The translations under genes were made by a program, and so were the position numbers. A model generated the notes under the pieces. That model ran no database searches. It saw only the letters and a list, made by a program, of their open reading frames with translations, and was not told the origin of the DNA. Positions 33,918 through 42,714 of a stretch of 64,000 bases of DNA are shown here, one piece after another; the first letter of the stretch is position 1; each line of letters opens with the position of its first letter. The stretch is from NCBI GenBank assembly GCA_014874475.1, contig JADBJJ010000022.1:1-64000 (forward strand), in the 5' to 3' direction. The stretch is from Chloroflexota bacterium. Lineage in GTDB: Bacteria; Chloroflexota; Anaerolineae; B4-G1; DUEL01.

Positions 33918-35408
33918 TCATTTTTCCAACCACTCCAAGGGGTCATCAGCGTGGACCTTCATCTGGCCCGTCGGGTCGGGAAGGTAGGTCAGGGGACCCT
34001 GGGGAACAAAACGGTCCACCTGCAGGTGTCCTGCATCCATAAACTCCCAGATGGTCTGGAAGGGCGTCTTTCCCGGCAGCCACTTCTCCGCAATAAATAC
34101 GCCGTGGCCGGGCAGGATGGTGAACACCACAGCCCGGGGGTCATCGGGATTCCGCAGGCTCTCCGCCCGTCCGAACGCCTCCACGATCCCCTCCGCCTGG
34201 GCGCCCGTCCCACAGGAGACAGGATAATACTGGTAGGGATCGGCGATGGGGACGTACTCCACGTAGCGAGGGTTGTAGGCCGCAATTCCCCGATGGCCGT
34301 GCAGTTTGGAGCGTGCCACCGGCACCTCCACCATCCCTGCCGATGTCTCCCATCGGACGCGGGGCAATATTTCGTCCATTGCAAACATCTCCACCGCCTC
34401 TGAGGAGGGCGAGTCGTTCCGCTTCCCTTCCACGGGCCGGTAGAACGCCCCCCGTCGGTCGGGCCGGACGCCTACAATGGCCGCCAGGTCGTCTTCGGTC
34501 ACCTGGCGCTTGTCCACGGGGCGGGCGCTCCCGGTCACTGTGGATACCAGCGCGCCCAGATGAGGGTCCCAGGTGGCAAAGCAGCCCTCACTGTATTGCT
34601 CCGCCACCGCCTCGGAGACGGCGGGAACATGGACCAGGTCAGCGATCCGAACCATCTCGGTGAAGAAGTCCCGGCGGCTCAGTTGCCGGGCCGCCTCCGT
34701 CATTGCGAGGGGCGTGTCCAGAGCCTGCCATGTCACGCGCTCTATCGGCGGTTCCACTGGAAGGTGATGGGTGATCTCCTCTACGCTGACCGCAGTGACC
34801 ATCCGCAGGACCAGGTCGTCGTAGAAGCGGTCGGATTCTGTGGCCCGGCAACAGGGATAAGCCCCTACCAGGTCAAAGGAGTATGCGACCTGGGGAGTTT
34901 CATCCCCCACAAACAGCAAGATGCGCAGACATTTGGCCTGGGCCTGGACCATCCGTTCCAGCGCCAGAAGGGGGCCTCCCCGCCGACCCTGTTCCAACAG
35001 TACGCGCCCCGCCTCCGGAGCCAGTCCGGGAAAAGCAAAATCCATCGGATCTGGCTTCGGCCGGGAGAGCGCCTGCCGGAAGTGATCCAGGAAATGGCGG
35101 AATTTCTGGACCGTTGCGTGCATCAGCGTGACCACTGTGGGTATTCGGGAGAGGCGAAAACGGCGTCGGGCGGTGAGGAGAAGGGATTGTCGCCAGCCGA
35201 TCGGTTCGGCAAAAGGGGCGGTGGTCAGCAGAAGGTCGGTCTGGTCGTCGGGAACAGGCTGGACCGCGTCTCCCCGTGCCCGGAAACGGGCCAGCAGCCG
35301 CTCCACCACCTTTTCCAGCAGCGCAGTTGTGGCGAGGCCAGGCACAAAAGCGACCCCGATCCCCCGACGCAACCAGGAATGAACAACAGAGCAGGTCTGC
35401 GGACTCAT
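33918..35408 (-). CDS. Conserved-looking protein of unknown function, 496 aa
   Basis: I do not recognise this family. The start at ATG 35408 has a strong AGGAGGT and overlaps the upstream SDR stop by four bases, so it is a real, co-translated gene. Sequence is soluble with no signal or membrane segment: a basic N-terminal third (TARRRFRLSRIP), a middle part with LLFVGDETPQVAYSFDLVGA and CCRATESDRFYDDLVLRMV, and a C-terminal third with SKLHGHRGIAAYNPRYVEY, YYPVSCGTGAQAEG and FTILPGHGVFIAEKW. The His-rich C-terminal segments hint at a metal or cofactor site but I cannot name a fold. Its partner SDR suggests a metabolic enzyme. Confidence 0.8.
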   Translation of the reverse strand: MSPQTCSVVHSWLRRGIGVAFVPGLATTALLEKVVERLLARFRARGDAVQPVPDDQTDLLLTTAPFAEPIGWRQSLLLTARRRFRLSRIPTVVTLMHATVQKFRHFLDHFRQALSRPKPDPMDFAFPGLAPEAGRVLLEQGRRGGPLLALERMVQAQAKCLRILLFVGDETPQVAYSFDLVGAYPCCRATESDRFYDDLVLRMVTAVSVEEITHHLPVEPPIERVTWQALDTPLAMTEAARQLSRRDFFTEMVRIADLVHVPAVSEAVAEQYSEGCFATWDPHLGALVSTVTGSARPVDKRQVTEDDLAAIVGVRPDRRGAFYRPVEGKRNDSPSSEAVEMFAMDEILPRVRWETSAGMVEVPVARSKLHGHRGIAAYNPRYVEYVPIADPYQYYPVSCGTGAQAEGIVEAFGRAESLRNPDDPRAVVFTILPGHGVFIAEKWLPGKTPFQTIWEFMDAGHLQVDRFVPQGPLTYLPDPTGQMKVHADDPLEWLEK

Positions 35409-36214
35409 CGGACCTCCTGTGCTGTCTGGGCTTCTTCCCATCCTTCCAAATGAAATTGACGGGTAAACCAATCCCCCAGAGAGGGGAAAAGAGCGCTCAC
35501 GTAGACGAAGAGGCGAACTTGGAGGGGGAGAATGACCTCCGGGGTCCGGCGACGGAGGGCTTGCAAGATGGCTCGCGCCACCGCCTTCGGCGGGATTTTG
35601 GCCGAAATCCAGGGTACCCGGAGATGAGCAATCATCGGCGTATCCACGCGTCCGGGGAAAACTGTGGTGACGGCAATGCCGTATGGCCGCAGTTCCTGCC
35701 GCAGGATGTCCCCCAGACCGGCGACGGCGAACTTCGCCGCCACGTAGGGGCCGTCCGGCGGGATGCCCTTTTTGCCGTCAGCGGAAGAGACGAGAACGAT
35801 GTGGCCGCCTCTCTGGCCAACCATGTGCGGGAGGACAGCCTGGACGGCATAGAGGACGCCGTAGAAATTCACGGCCATAGAGCGTTCCACGTCGGCGACG
35901 GTCATCTGGAGGACGGGAGCGCGGACATAGGCGCCAGCACAGGCTGCCAGGATGTCCACCCGACCCCAGCGCGCCACGGTCTGAGCCACAGCGCGCTCTA
36001 CCTCTTCCTGCCGGGTGACGTCAGCGGGAAGGGTCAGCGCCTCCCGTCCCATTCTTTCTATTTCCTGGGCGACCTCCCGAAGCAGCCCTTCGCGCCGGGC
36101 AACCAGCGCCAGACGAGCCCCCTCCCGTGCCAGCAGCAGCGCGGTCGCCCGTCCAATGCCGCTGGACGCACCGGTCACCAGGGCCACATGGTCTTGAAGA
36201 AAGTCGCGAGCCAT
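35405..36214 (-). CDS. Short-chain dehydrogenase/reductase
   Basis: 269 aa classical SDR. Cofactor motif TGASSGIG near the N-terminus, ACAGAY in place of the usual NNAG, catalytic Ser in IVLVSSADG and the YxxxK pair in GPYVAAKFAVAGL. An Arg after the second strand (VARREG) suggests NADP preference. The C-terminus has a hydrophobic segment (VRLFVYVSALFPSLGDWF). ATG at 36214 with GGAGGAAGGAAAGG upstream; longer starts add non-homologous residues. It is the first gene of a two-gene operon with the unknown protein. Substrate unknown. Confidence 0.88.
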   Translation of the reverse strand: MARDFLQDHVALVTGASSGIGRATALLLAREGARLALVARREGLLREVAQEIERMGREALTLPADVTRQEEVERAVAQTVARWGRVDILAACAGAYVRAPVLQMTVADVERSMAVNFYGVLYAVQAVLPHMVGQRGGHIVLVSSADGKKGIPPDGPYVAAKFAVAGLGDILRQELRPYGIAVTTVFPGRVDTPMIAHLRVPWISAKIPPKAVARAILQALRRRTPEVILPLQVRLFVYVSALFPSLGDWFTRQFHLEGWEEAQTAQEVR

Positions 36215-36503
36215 TTTTCCTTTCCTTCCTCCCAGGGGTAAGTCTGTAGAATAAGAGTTGGCATTTGGGTTGGCCTGCGATTCCCCCAGTGCAGGTCTTT
36301 GCAGGCTATCACCCAATATGGCAGGCCGAAAATCTCGCCCATTATCTGACCACGGCGGAATACGGCGCTACCACCTCAGGGATCATGCATAAAAACAGCG
36401 ACAGTGCCTAAAAGTTACGCGGCGGCTGCCGTTGCGGCAAACCCTGTCTTCCACCCGCCTCATGCGCGTTGCCGGTCTACAGCCGGTGCACAGCCAGAGC
36501 CGC

Positions 36504-36531
36504 TTGACTTTTCGCTTGATTGTGGTATAGT
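36504..36531 (+). promoter_or_regulatory. Promoter of the acetoin-dehydrogenase-like locus
   Basis: Plus strand: -35 TTGACT (36504-36509), 16-bp spacer, -10 TATAGT (36526-36531). It lies about 95 bp before the first gene. The rest of the 36215-36503 gap shows only an imperfect GC-rich palindrome near 36418 and no gene. Confidence 0.7.
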
Positions 36532-36626
36532 ATTGATATAATCTTCTCCCCATCACACATTCCACCCTCTTTTTCGGTTTGTTCTGTGTACCATTATCTG
36601 TTCCCCCACACTATCCGGAGAGAACC

Positions 36627-36998
36627 ATGGCGGAACGACGGTTTGTCGTGGAATGGGGTACCGGAGCGGATCTCCACGGGCAAGATCCTACAAAGGCCGC
36701 CTGTCGGGCCGTTCAGGATGCGATTTCCCGAAGTTGCCTCTGTGGACTGGTGGAGATCCTGCATCTTCAGGACTTGAACGATATGCGGGTGGAGGTTCTG
36801 GTCGCCGTTCCTATGCCGGAGCAGGTACAGGTAGATGTTGTCCTCTCTGTTATCCCCTTTGGACGAAAAACTCTCCAGGCCGTCTCCGGTGGTATGAGAG
36901 CCCCCAGTCTGTACCAGCCTGAACTGGGCGATCAATCCCCTGATATTATTGTGGCCAATGCGGCGGTTACCGTCTGGGTAGACCAAGAGGAACTATAA
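36627..36998 (+). CDS. Lin0512-family protein
   Basis: 123 aa, soluble. MAERRFVVEWGTGADLHGQD then PTKAACRAVQDAISR matches the Lin0512 family, small conserved proteins of unknown function with an invariant LHGQD-TKAA segment near the N-terminus. ATG at 36627 with CCGGAGAG upstream. It leads the acetoin-dehydrogenase-like gene string, so a role linked to that pathway, perhaps as a ring-shaped enzyme or sensor, is possible but unproven. Confidence 0.82.
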   Translation: MAERRFVVEWGTGADLHGQDPTKAACRAVQDAISRSCLCGLVEILHLQDLNDMRVEVLVAVPMPEQVQVDVVLSVIPFGRKTLQAVSGGMRAPSLYQPELGDQSPDIIVANAAVTVWVDQEEL

Positions 36999-37110
36999 AA
37001 TCTATAGGTAGCACATCTCAAGGCGAGGAAGGGGGTGAGCCGGGAAAATACAGCGGTTCCTAATCCTGAAGTGCTGCTCAGGCTGTCTCATCCAGGCAAG
37101 GAGGTGCCAA

Positions 37111-38073
37111 ATGTCCACTGATACCGAGAAACTGCTGTGGATGTATACGAATATGCTCAAAATTCGTCGCTTTGAGGAAAAGGTTGGTGAATTCTTCGCT
37201 GCGGGCAAAATCCCGGGCTTTGTGCACCTGTACATCGGCGAAGAGGCGGTCGCCACAGGGGTCTGTGCTCACCTGCGAAAGGATGACTATATCACCAGCA
37301 CCCACCGGGGCCACGGGCATTTAATCTCCAAGGGCGGTGATCTCAAACTGATGATGGCCGAACTCTTCGGGAAGCGCACCGGCTACTGCAAGGGCAAGGG
37401 TGGCTCCATGCATATCGCTGATGTGGACCTGGGCATCCTGGGGGCGAACGGCATCGTCGGTGGAGGGCCGCCGATTGCCACCGGCGCGGCACTGGCTGCC
37501 AAGTATAGGGGGACCGATGGGGTTGCTGTTTGCTTCCTCGGCGACGGAGCCTCCAACCAGGGGACGTTCCACGAAGGGGTGAACCTGGCCTCTATCTGGA
37601 AACTTCCGGCCATCTTCGTTGTGGAAAACAATATGTACGGCATCTCTCTCCCCCAAACCCGTTCCATGCGCGTCCAGGACATCGCCGACCGCGCCGCTGC
37701 CTATGACATCCCCGGGTTCGTGGTGGACGGGAACGACGTCATCGCGGTCTACGAGGCTGCGGGCGAGGCTATTCAGCGGGCCCGGGCTGGGGAAGGCCCT
37801 GCCCTGATTGAGTGCAAGACCTACCGCTACCGGGGCCACTTTGAGGGGGACCCGATGGTCTATCGGACGCGGGAAGAGGAAGAGATGTGGAGGGCCAAAG
37901 ACCCTATCTCCCGCTTTGAGACAAAACTCATGGAAATGGGGGTTTTGAACGAGGCTCAGGCCCGGGAGATTAACGAGCGCATCCTCGCCCAGGTAGAGGA
38001 GGCGGTACGCTTCGCGGAAGAGAGCCCCTGGCCAGCCCCAGAGGAAGTTCTGGAGGATGTCTACACGGTCTGA
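37111..38073 (+). CDS. acoA: Acetoin/pyruvate dehydrogenase E1 component, alpha subunit
   Basis: 320 aa, ThDP-dependent 2-oxo acid or acetoin dehydrogenase E1 alpha. The ThDP-binding motif is FLGDGASNQGTFHEGVNLAS ending at the N of VVENNMYGIS. Other hallmarks are MHIADVDLGILGANGIVGGG and TYRYRGHFEGDP. ATG at 37111 with GGAGGTG upstream. Followed by E1 beta after 50 bp. The presence of an AcoX homologue in the same locus favours acetoin (cleaved to acetaldehyde and acetyl-CoA) over pyruvate as the substrate. That choice is by context; sequence alone does not separate the two. Confidence 0.9.
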   Translation: MSTDTEKLLWMYTNMLKIRRFEEKVGEFFAAGKIPGFVHLYIGEEAVATGVCAHLRKDDYITSTHRGHGHLISKGGDLKLMMAELFGKRTGYCKGKGGSMHIADVDLGILGANGIVGGGPPIATGAALAAKYRGTDGVAVCFLGDGASNQGTFHEGVNLASIWKLPAIFVVENNMYGISLPQTRSMRVQDIADRAAAYDIPGFVVDGNDVIAVYEAAGEAIQRARAGEGPALIECKTYRYRGHFEGDPMVYRTREEEEMWRAKDPISRFETKLMEMGVLNEAQAREINERILAQVEEAVRFAEESPWPAPEEVLEDVYTV

Positions 38074-38123
38074 ACAGACCGATCTGGTAACCCATGTCTG
38101 TCCCGGGGAATGGAGGTGAACCC

Positions 38124-39098
38124 ATGCGAACTTTGACCTTTGCTCAAGCACTCAATGAGGCCCTGAAGCAGGAGATGCGGCGGGACCCCACGATTTATGT
38201 GGCCGGGGAGGATGTAGGGGTATACGGCGGCATCTTCGGCGTCACGGCTGGCCTTCTGCAGGAATTCGGGGAGGACCGGGTGCGCGACACTCCCATCACG
38301 GAGAGTGCCATCATCGGCTCGGCCGTTGGCGCGGCGGCCGCAGGCCTGCGCCCGGTGGTAGAACTGATGTTCATTGACTTCATCGGCGTCGCGCTGGATC
38401 AACTGTACAACCAGGCCGCCAAGATGAAGTACATGTTCGGTGGCAAGGCCCGATTGCCTATTGTCATGCGGACCACCTGCGGTGCCGGGATGTGCGCCGC
38501 CGCTCAACACTCCCAGTCGCTGGAGGCCTGGATGATGCACATCCCGGGTCTCAAGGTGGTGGTCCCCTCCACCCCTTACGATGCCAAAGGACTTCTCATC
38601 ACAGCCATCCGGGACGATAACCCGGTCGTGTTCATTGAACACAAGATGCTCTATGGCATAGAGGGGGAAGTCCCGGAGGAGCCCTACACAATCCCCTTCG
38701 GCCAGGCGGACGTGAAGAGGGAGGGGACGGATGTGACCGTTGTCGCCACGATGGCGATGGCCCATAAGGCCCTCACTGCTGCCGAGGAACTGGCCAAAGA
38801 CGGGATCTCGGTGGAAGTGGTAGATCCCCGCACGCTGACACCGCTGGATGTAGAGACCATCGTCAACTCGGTGAAAAAGACTCACCGGCTGGTGGTTGTC
38901 CACGAGGCGGTGAAACACGGCGGGGCAGGGGGCGAAATCGTTGCATCGGTGGTGGAGGAGGCCCTTGACTATCTGGATGCCCCACCGAAACGGGTGGCGG
39001 CTCCCTTCACGCCGGTGCCCTTCAGCCCGGTGCTGGAACAGGTTTTCATCCCCAGCGTGGAGAAGATTGTCGCCGCCGTAAAGGAGGTTGTAACCTAA
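38124..39098 (+). CDS. acoB: Acetoin/pyruvate dehydrogenase E1 component, beta subunit
   Basis: 324 aa. Transketolase-like pyrimidine-binding domain (IYVAGEDVGVYGGIFGVTAG, RDTPITESAIIGSAVGAAAA) and C-terminal transketolase domain (DVTVVATMAMAHKALTAAEE, VEVVDPRTLTPLDVETI, HRLVVVHEAVKHGG). Forms the alpha2beta2 E1 with the upstream protein. Start ATG 38124 is chosen for the GGAGGTG six bases upstream; an in-frame ATG at 38094 lacks one. A strong hairpin follows the stop. Confidence 0.92.
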   Translation: MRTLTFAQALNEALKQEMRRDPTIYVAGEDVGVYGGIFGVTAGLLQEFGEDRVRDTPITESAIIGSAVGAAAAGLRPVVELMFIDFIGVALDQLYNQAAKMKYMFGGKARLPIVMRTTCGAGMCAAAQHSQSLEAWMMHIPGLKVVVPSTPYDAKGLLITAIRDDNPVVFIEHKMLYGIEGEVPEEPYTIPFGQADVKREGTDVTVVATMAMAHKALTAAEELAKDGISVEVVDPRTLTPLDVETIVNSVKKTHRLVVVHEAVKHGGAGGEIVASVVEEALDYLDAPPKRVAAPFTPVPFSPVLEQVFIPSVEKIVAAVKEVVT

Positions 39099-39107
39099 AG
39101 GTCCAAT

Positions 39108-39141
39108 GGGGGCAGCACGCAGAGTTTCTGCTGCCCCCTTT
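39108..39141 (+). terminator. Hairpin after the E1 beta gene
   Basis: GGGGGCAGCA (39108-39117) and TGCTGCCCCC (39129-39138) form a perfect 10-bp stem with an 11-nt loop followed by TTT. Only three T residues follow, so partial termination or mRNA 3'-end protection of the E1 message is more likely than a full stop. Confidence 0.65.
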
Positions 39142-39181
39142 GGACTTGCTTCCATGCGGGCCTGCCATAAACAACGATTGA

Positions 39182-39196
39182 GTAGGATAATCCTAC
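39182..39196. promoter_or_regulatory. Palindrome upstream of the SDR gene
   Basis: GTAGGATAATCCTAC is a perfect 15-bp palindrome (7-bp arms, one central base), 28 bp before the SDR start codon. Size and position fit a dimeric repressor operator. No regulator gene is nearby to pair it with. Confidence 0.45.
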
Positions 39197-39224
39197 AAGA
39201 GGCGCAACAAAGGAGGAACCCAAA

Positions 39225-40022
39225 ATGGACCTGGGATTGAAGGAGCGGGTGGCCCTGATCACCGGGGCTGGGTCGGGGATTGGCAGGGCCTGCACTCTTG
39301 TGCTGGCTGATGAAGGTTGCAATGTGGCTATCTGCGACATTAACCTGCAGACGCTTCAGCAGACTGCTGAGGAGGCCCGGACGAAGGGCGTGGAGGCCTT
39401 GACCGTGCAGGCCGATGTCACCAGAAAAGAAGAAACCGACGGTTTTGTGGCCCGGGCTGCCGAACGATTCGGGCGTATTGACATTCTGGTCAACAACGCG
39501 GGCACGGCCCGGTTGAGCGACCTGATGACCTTGCCGGAGGAAGAGTTCCGGTATAACATGGACCTAATGCTCTATGGCCTGATCCGTTTGAGCAAGGCGG
39601 TGGTTCCGTACATGCGCCGGCAGAAATGGGGCCGCATCATCAACATCTCTTCCATCTTCGGCAAGCAGCCGGGCGGATTGCTGGACTACGATACCATCAA
39701 AGCGGCCGTTATTATGGTGACCAAAGATTTCGCCAACTACCTGGCGAAAGATGGCATTCTGGTGAATGCGGTCTGCCCTGGGCCAATCCGGACCCCCCTG
39801 TGGGAGGGGCCGGGACAGTTGGGAGAACAGTTGGGGCAAATGGTTGGCAAATCCGCTCAGGAAGCCATCCAGTGGTTTGCCGAGCAAAACATCCCCGTAG
39901 GGCGATATGGCTACCCCGAAGAGATTGCCTATATGGTGGCGTTCTTGGCCTCCGAAAAGGCCAGTTTCATCACCGGCCAGGCGATTAATGTGGACGGGGG
40001 AATGGTGAAGGCCTGCATCTAA
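39225..40022 (+). CDS. Short-chain dehydrogenase/reductase of the acetoin locus
   Basis: 265 aa classical SDR. GAGSGIGRACTLVLADEGCN near the N-terminus with an Asp after the second strand (AICDINLQTL), which indicates NAD. NNAG in VNNAGTARL, Ser in NISSIFGKQPGG and a shifted catalytic Tyr in LDYDTIKAAVIM (YDTIK, intact YxxxK). C-terminus ITGQAINVDGGM. ATG 39225 with AAAGGAGGAACC. In this setting an acetoin reductase or 2,3-butanediol dehydrogenase role is plausible, feeding acetoin to the complex, but specificity is not readable from sequence. A rho-independent terminator follows. Confidence 0.88.
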   Translation: MDLGLKERVALITGAGSGIGRACTLVLADEGCNVAICDINLQTLQQTAEEARTKGVEALTVQADVTRKEETDGFVARAAERFGRIDILVNNAGTARLSDLMTLPEEEFRYNMDLMLYGLIRLSKAVVPYMRRQKWGRIINISSIFGKQPGGLLDYDTIKAAVIMVTKDFANYLAKDGILVNAVCPGPIRTPLWEGPGQLGEQLGQMVGKSAQEAIQWFAEQNIPVGRYGYPEEIAYMVAFLASEKASFITGQAINVDGGMVKACI

Positions 40023-40042
40023 CCATTGCCGAATAACGAGGG

Positions 40043-40070
40043 GCGGGCAGGGCTTCTCTGCCCGCTTTTT
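40043..40070 (+). terminator. Rho-independent terminator after the SDR gene
   Basis: GCGGGCAG (40043-40050), 7-nt loop, CTGCCCGC (40058-40065), then TTTTT (40066-40070). It splits the locus into an E1-SDR unit and a downstream acetamidase-acoX-E2-E3-lip unit. Confidence 0.85.
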
Positions 40071-40223
40071 AGTGCCCGCCAGCCATCGCATACGGTAAGA
40101 GCAGGCGGGAAAACAGAACATTTCCTTACATCTCCGGGGATGGCACTTTTTGCGGGCGTTAAAATTGCCACTTTCTGCCCTCACCTACTCCTGCTCTTTC
40201 CTCTTGCCTGCAGCCGGGGGAAA

Positions 40224-40287
40224 CCCTCACCCATCCTCTCCCCTGGCCGCAGGCCAAGGTGAGAGGGGAACCAAAGGGGATGAGGGG
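40224..40287. repeat. CCCTCACCC/GGGTGAGGG-type interspersed palindrome
   Basis: CCCTCACCCATCCTCTCCCC, a GGCCGCAGGCC centre, and GAGAGGGG...GGGATGAGGG form nested complementary arms across about 64 bp. This type of C-rich/G-rich palindrome recurs in many bacterial genomes. A relative with the same CTTCTCCC/GGGAGAAG core lies within a gene at 61153-61177. The rest of the 40071-40340 gap has no gene. Confidence 0.6.
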
Positions 40288-40340
40288 CAACGAGGCTGAT
40301 GAACCATCCCCTACAATACAGCGCTATAAGGGAGGATACG

Positions 40341-41639
40341 ATGAACGCTCAGGAAGTTATCCGTGTCGCAACCTTCACAGGAGGGCTGATCGGGCCCAGC
40401 ATCCCGATGATCGGCCCGCTGGCACCAGGAGGGACACTGATCGCGGAAACGGCCCCGGGCTGCTGGGGGCCGATGATTACCCCGTCCTTCCAGGGTGGCC
40501 ATGAGGTCACTACCCCTGTGGCGGTTGCCGGGGCGGAGCCCGGCGATGCTCTGGTGATTCACATTCGCCGTATCCAGGTCACCTCCATCGCCACCGCCTC
40601 CGGGGTAATGTCCATCGTTGAGGGACGCTATACGGGTGATCCGTTCGTTGCCCGGTTCTGTCCTAACTGTGGGACTCAGAACCCGCCCACCCAATTGGAA
40701 GGCACCGGGCCGGAGGCTGTACGGTGCGCGGTTTGCGGCGTGGAGGTCAGCCCCTTCCGGGTTATCCATGGCTATACCATGGTTCTGGACGGGAAGCAGG
40801 GAGTGGGAGTAACGGTCGGTCCCGATGTGGCGGAAACGCTTGCCCGGGACGCGGCCCGTTGGATGGCACTTCCCCAGGCCTCTGCCCAGCATCCCATTGT
40901 CGTGATGTGGCCAGTCAATCTACCAGGCGTGATCAGCCGGATGCGGCCGTTTATTGGTAACATTGGGACCACGCCATCCAAAGACATGCCGGACTCCCAT
41001 AACGCTGGAGACTTCGGGCAGTTTCTGGTCGGTGCGCCGCATCGGTGGGGGCTGACCAAAGAGCAACTGGAGGAGGCCCGCACCGATGGGCATATGGATG
41101 TTGATTCAGTCCGAGAAGGTGCCATCCTCCTTTGTCCGGTCAAAGTCCCTGGTGGCGGGGTCTATCTGGGTGACGTTCACGCTATGCAGGGCGACGGGGA
41201 AATTGCCGGTCACACTACCGATGTCTCGGCGGAAGTGACGCTCCAGGTTGATCTCCTGAAGGGCCTCCACATTGAGGGACCCATCCTGCTGCCGCCCATG
41301 GAGGACCTGCCTCCCCTGGCCCGTCCTCTGCGCCCTGCCGAACGGGAGGCTGCTCGCCGGCTGGCGGAGCAGTTCGGTCAGCACATCCTGGAGGACGCGG
41401 CGCCGATCCAGATGGTCGGGTCTGGCGCCAACCTGAACGAGGCCACCGATAACGGCGTCCAGCGGCTGGCCCGGTTGCTGAGTATGTCCCCTGCAGAAGT
41501 TCTCAACCGGGTGACCATCTCCGGTGGAGTGGAGATTGGCCGGCTTCCAGGCATAGTGACCGTGACGATGATGGTGCCCCTGGAGAAACTGGCTGCTCTG
41601 GGATTGGCCGATCTGGTGCGCCGTCAATACAACCTCTAA
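40341..41639 (+). CDS. Acetamidase/formamidase homologue with a four-cysteine insertion
   Basis: 432 aa. Shares the FmdA/AmdA layout: GPLAPGGTLIAETAPGCWGP near the start, then PVAVAGAEPGDALVIHI, GNIGTTPSKDMPDSHNAGDF, LCPVKVPGGGVYLGDVHAMQ, GDGEIAGHTTDVSAEVTLQV. Members hydrolyse short amides. Unusually there is a segment with CPNC (Cys107, Cys110) and CAVC (Cys129, Cys132), spaced like a zinc ribbon. ATG 40341 with AAGGGAGGA. The next gene (AcoX-like) follows after 11 bp. Why an amidase-like protein lies in an acetoin locus is unclear; it may act on a different carbonyl substrate. Confidence 0.85.
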   Translation: MNAQEVIRVATFTGGLIGPSIPMIGPLAPGGTLIAETAPGCWGPMITPSFQGGHEVTTPVAVAGAEPGDALVIHIRRIQVTSIATASGVMSIVEGRYTGDPFVARFCPNCGTQNPPTQLEGTGPEAVRCAVCGVEVSPFRVIHGYTMVLDGKQGVGVTVGPDVAETLARDAARWMALPQASAQHPIVVMWPVNLPGVISRMRPFIGNIGTTPSKDMPDSHNAGDFGQFLVGAPHRWGLTKEQLEEARTDGHMDVDSVREGAILLCPVKVPGGGVYLGDVHAMQGDGEIAGHTTDVSAEVTLQVDLLKGLHIEGPILLPPMEDLPPLARPLRPAEREAARRLAEQFGQHILEDAAPIQMVGSGANLNEATDNGVQRLARLLSMSPAEVLNRVTISGGVEIGRLPGIVTVTMMVPLEKLAALGLADLVRRQYNL

Positions 41640-41650
41640 AAGGTCTGTTT

Positions 41651-42712
41651 ATGGATACAGCCATCGTCGGTATTATCGCGAACCCGGCCTCCGGCAAGGA
41701 CATCCGTCGCCTAGTGGCCCAGGGATCGGTCTTTGACAACATTGAGAAAGTCAACATCGTCCGCCGGGTGCTGCTGGGGCTGGAGGCTGTCGGGGTGGAA
41801 CAGGTGCTCTTTATGCCCGATTACTTTGGCATCGTCCCTAGAGCCCTGGAAAGCATCCGCGTCCGTATAGATGTCCGTCCCCTGGAGATGCGCATTCGGG
41901 GGACTCAGGACGATTCCACACTGGCGGCGACCCTGATGGCTGAGGCTGGGGTCGCCTGCATCATCACCCTGGGCGGGGACGGCACCAATCGGGTCGTCGC
42001 GAAGGGCACAGTGGACATCCCCTTAATGCCCATCTCCACCGGGACCAACAACGTGTTTCCCGTAATGGTGGAGGGGACCATCGCTGGACTGGCTGCCGGA
42101 GTGGTCGCCCGAAGAATGGTGCCTCTGGAAGAGGCCACCCTCCCGACGAACCGTCTGGATGTGGTGATAGACGGTCGGCTGGTGGACCTGGCGCTGGTGG
42201 ACGTGGCCGTCTACGACGACCTCTTTGTGGCAACCCGCGCCATCTGGGACATCAGCAAGGTGCGGGAGATCTTCCTTGCCCGGGCAGCGGCCAGCAATGT
42301 GGGCCTCTCTTCCATTGGTGGAAACCTTTCCTGCGTCCGGATGGATAGCCACCGCGGAGCCTATCTTCGCCTGGCCGAACCGGGGAGCGCGGAAGGGGTA
42401 GAACTGACCGCACCCGTTGGGCCCGGTCTGGTGAAGCCGCTGCGCGTCTCTGCCTTCCGCCTCCTGGCGGTCGGCGACGAGGAGCGTGTTCGCTTCCAGC
42501 CTTCCATCCTGGCTCTGGACGGCGAGCGGGAGGTGGAAATCCACCGGAATCGGGAAGTGACTATCCGCCTAAGCGACCGGGGGCCGCGAGTGGTGGATGT
42601 GGGGCGGACACTGGCGCTGGCGGCCCAGCATCAGTGCTTTTATGCCGTCCGGCACCGCGCTGGCGGCCGGTGTTGGCTGACCGAACTGGGCATCTGTCAG
42701 AGTCCGTGCTGA
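41651..42712 (+). CDS. acoX: AcoX-like protein of the ATP-NAD kinase family
   Basis: 353 aa. NAD-kinase/diacylglycerol-kinase-like fold: VGIIANPASGKDIRRLVAQG near the N-terminus, the nucleotide motif CIITLGGDGTNRVVAKG around residue 100, and ISTGTNNVFP. This combination defines AcoX, a protein of acetoin catabolic operons whose exact role is unknown. Its presence is the main reason for reading the E1/E2/E3 genes as acetoin dehydrogenase. The start ATG 41651 lacks a strong ribosome binding site and is close to the amidase stop, so translation is probably coupled. A large hairpin follows the stop. Confidence 0.85.
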   Translation: MDTAIVGIIANPASGKDIRRLVAQGSVFDNIEKVNIVRRVLLGLEAVGVEQVLFMPDYFGIVPRALESIRVRIDVRPLEMRIRGTQDDSTLAATLMAEAGVACIITLGGDGTNRVVAKGTVDIPLMPISTGTNNVFPVMVEGTIAGLAAGVVARRMVPLEEATLPTNRLDVVIDGRLVDLALVDVAVYDDLFVATRAIWDISKVREIFLARAAASNVGLSSIGGNLSCVRMDSHRGAYLRLAEPGSAEGVELTAPVGPGLVKPLRVSAFRLLAVGDEERVRFQPSILALDGEREVEIHRNREVTIRLSDRGPRVVDVGRTLALAAQHQCFYAVRHRAGGRCWLTELGICQSPC

Positions 42713-42714
42713 GG

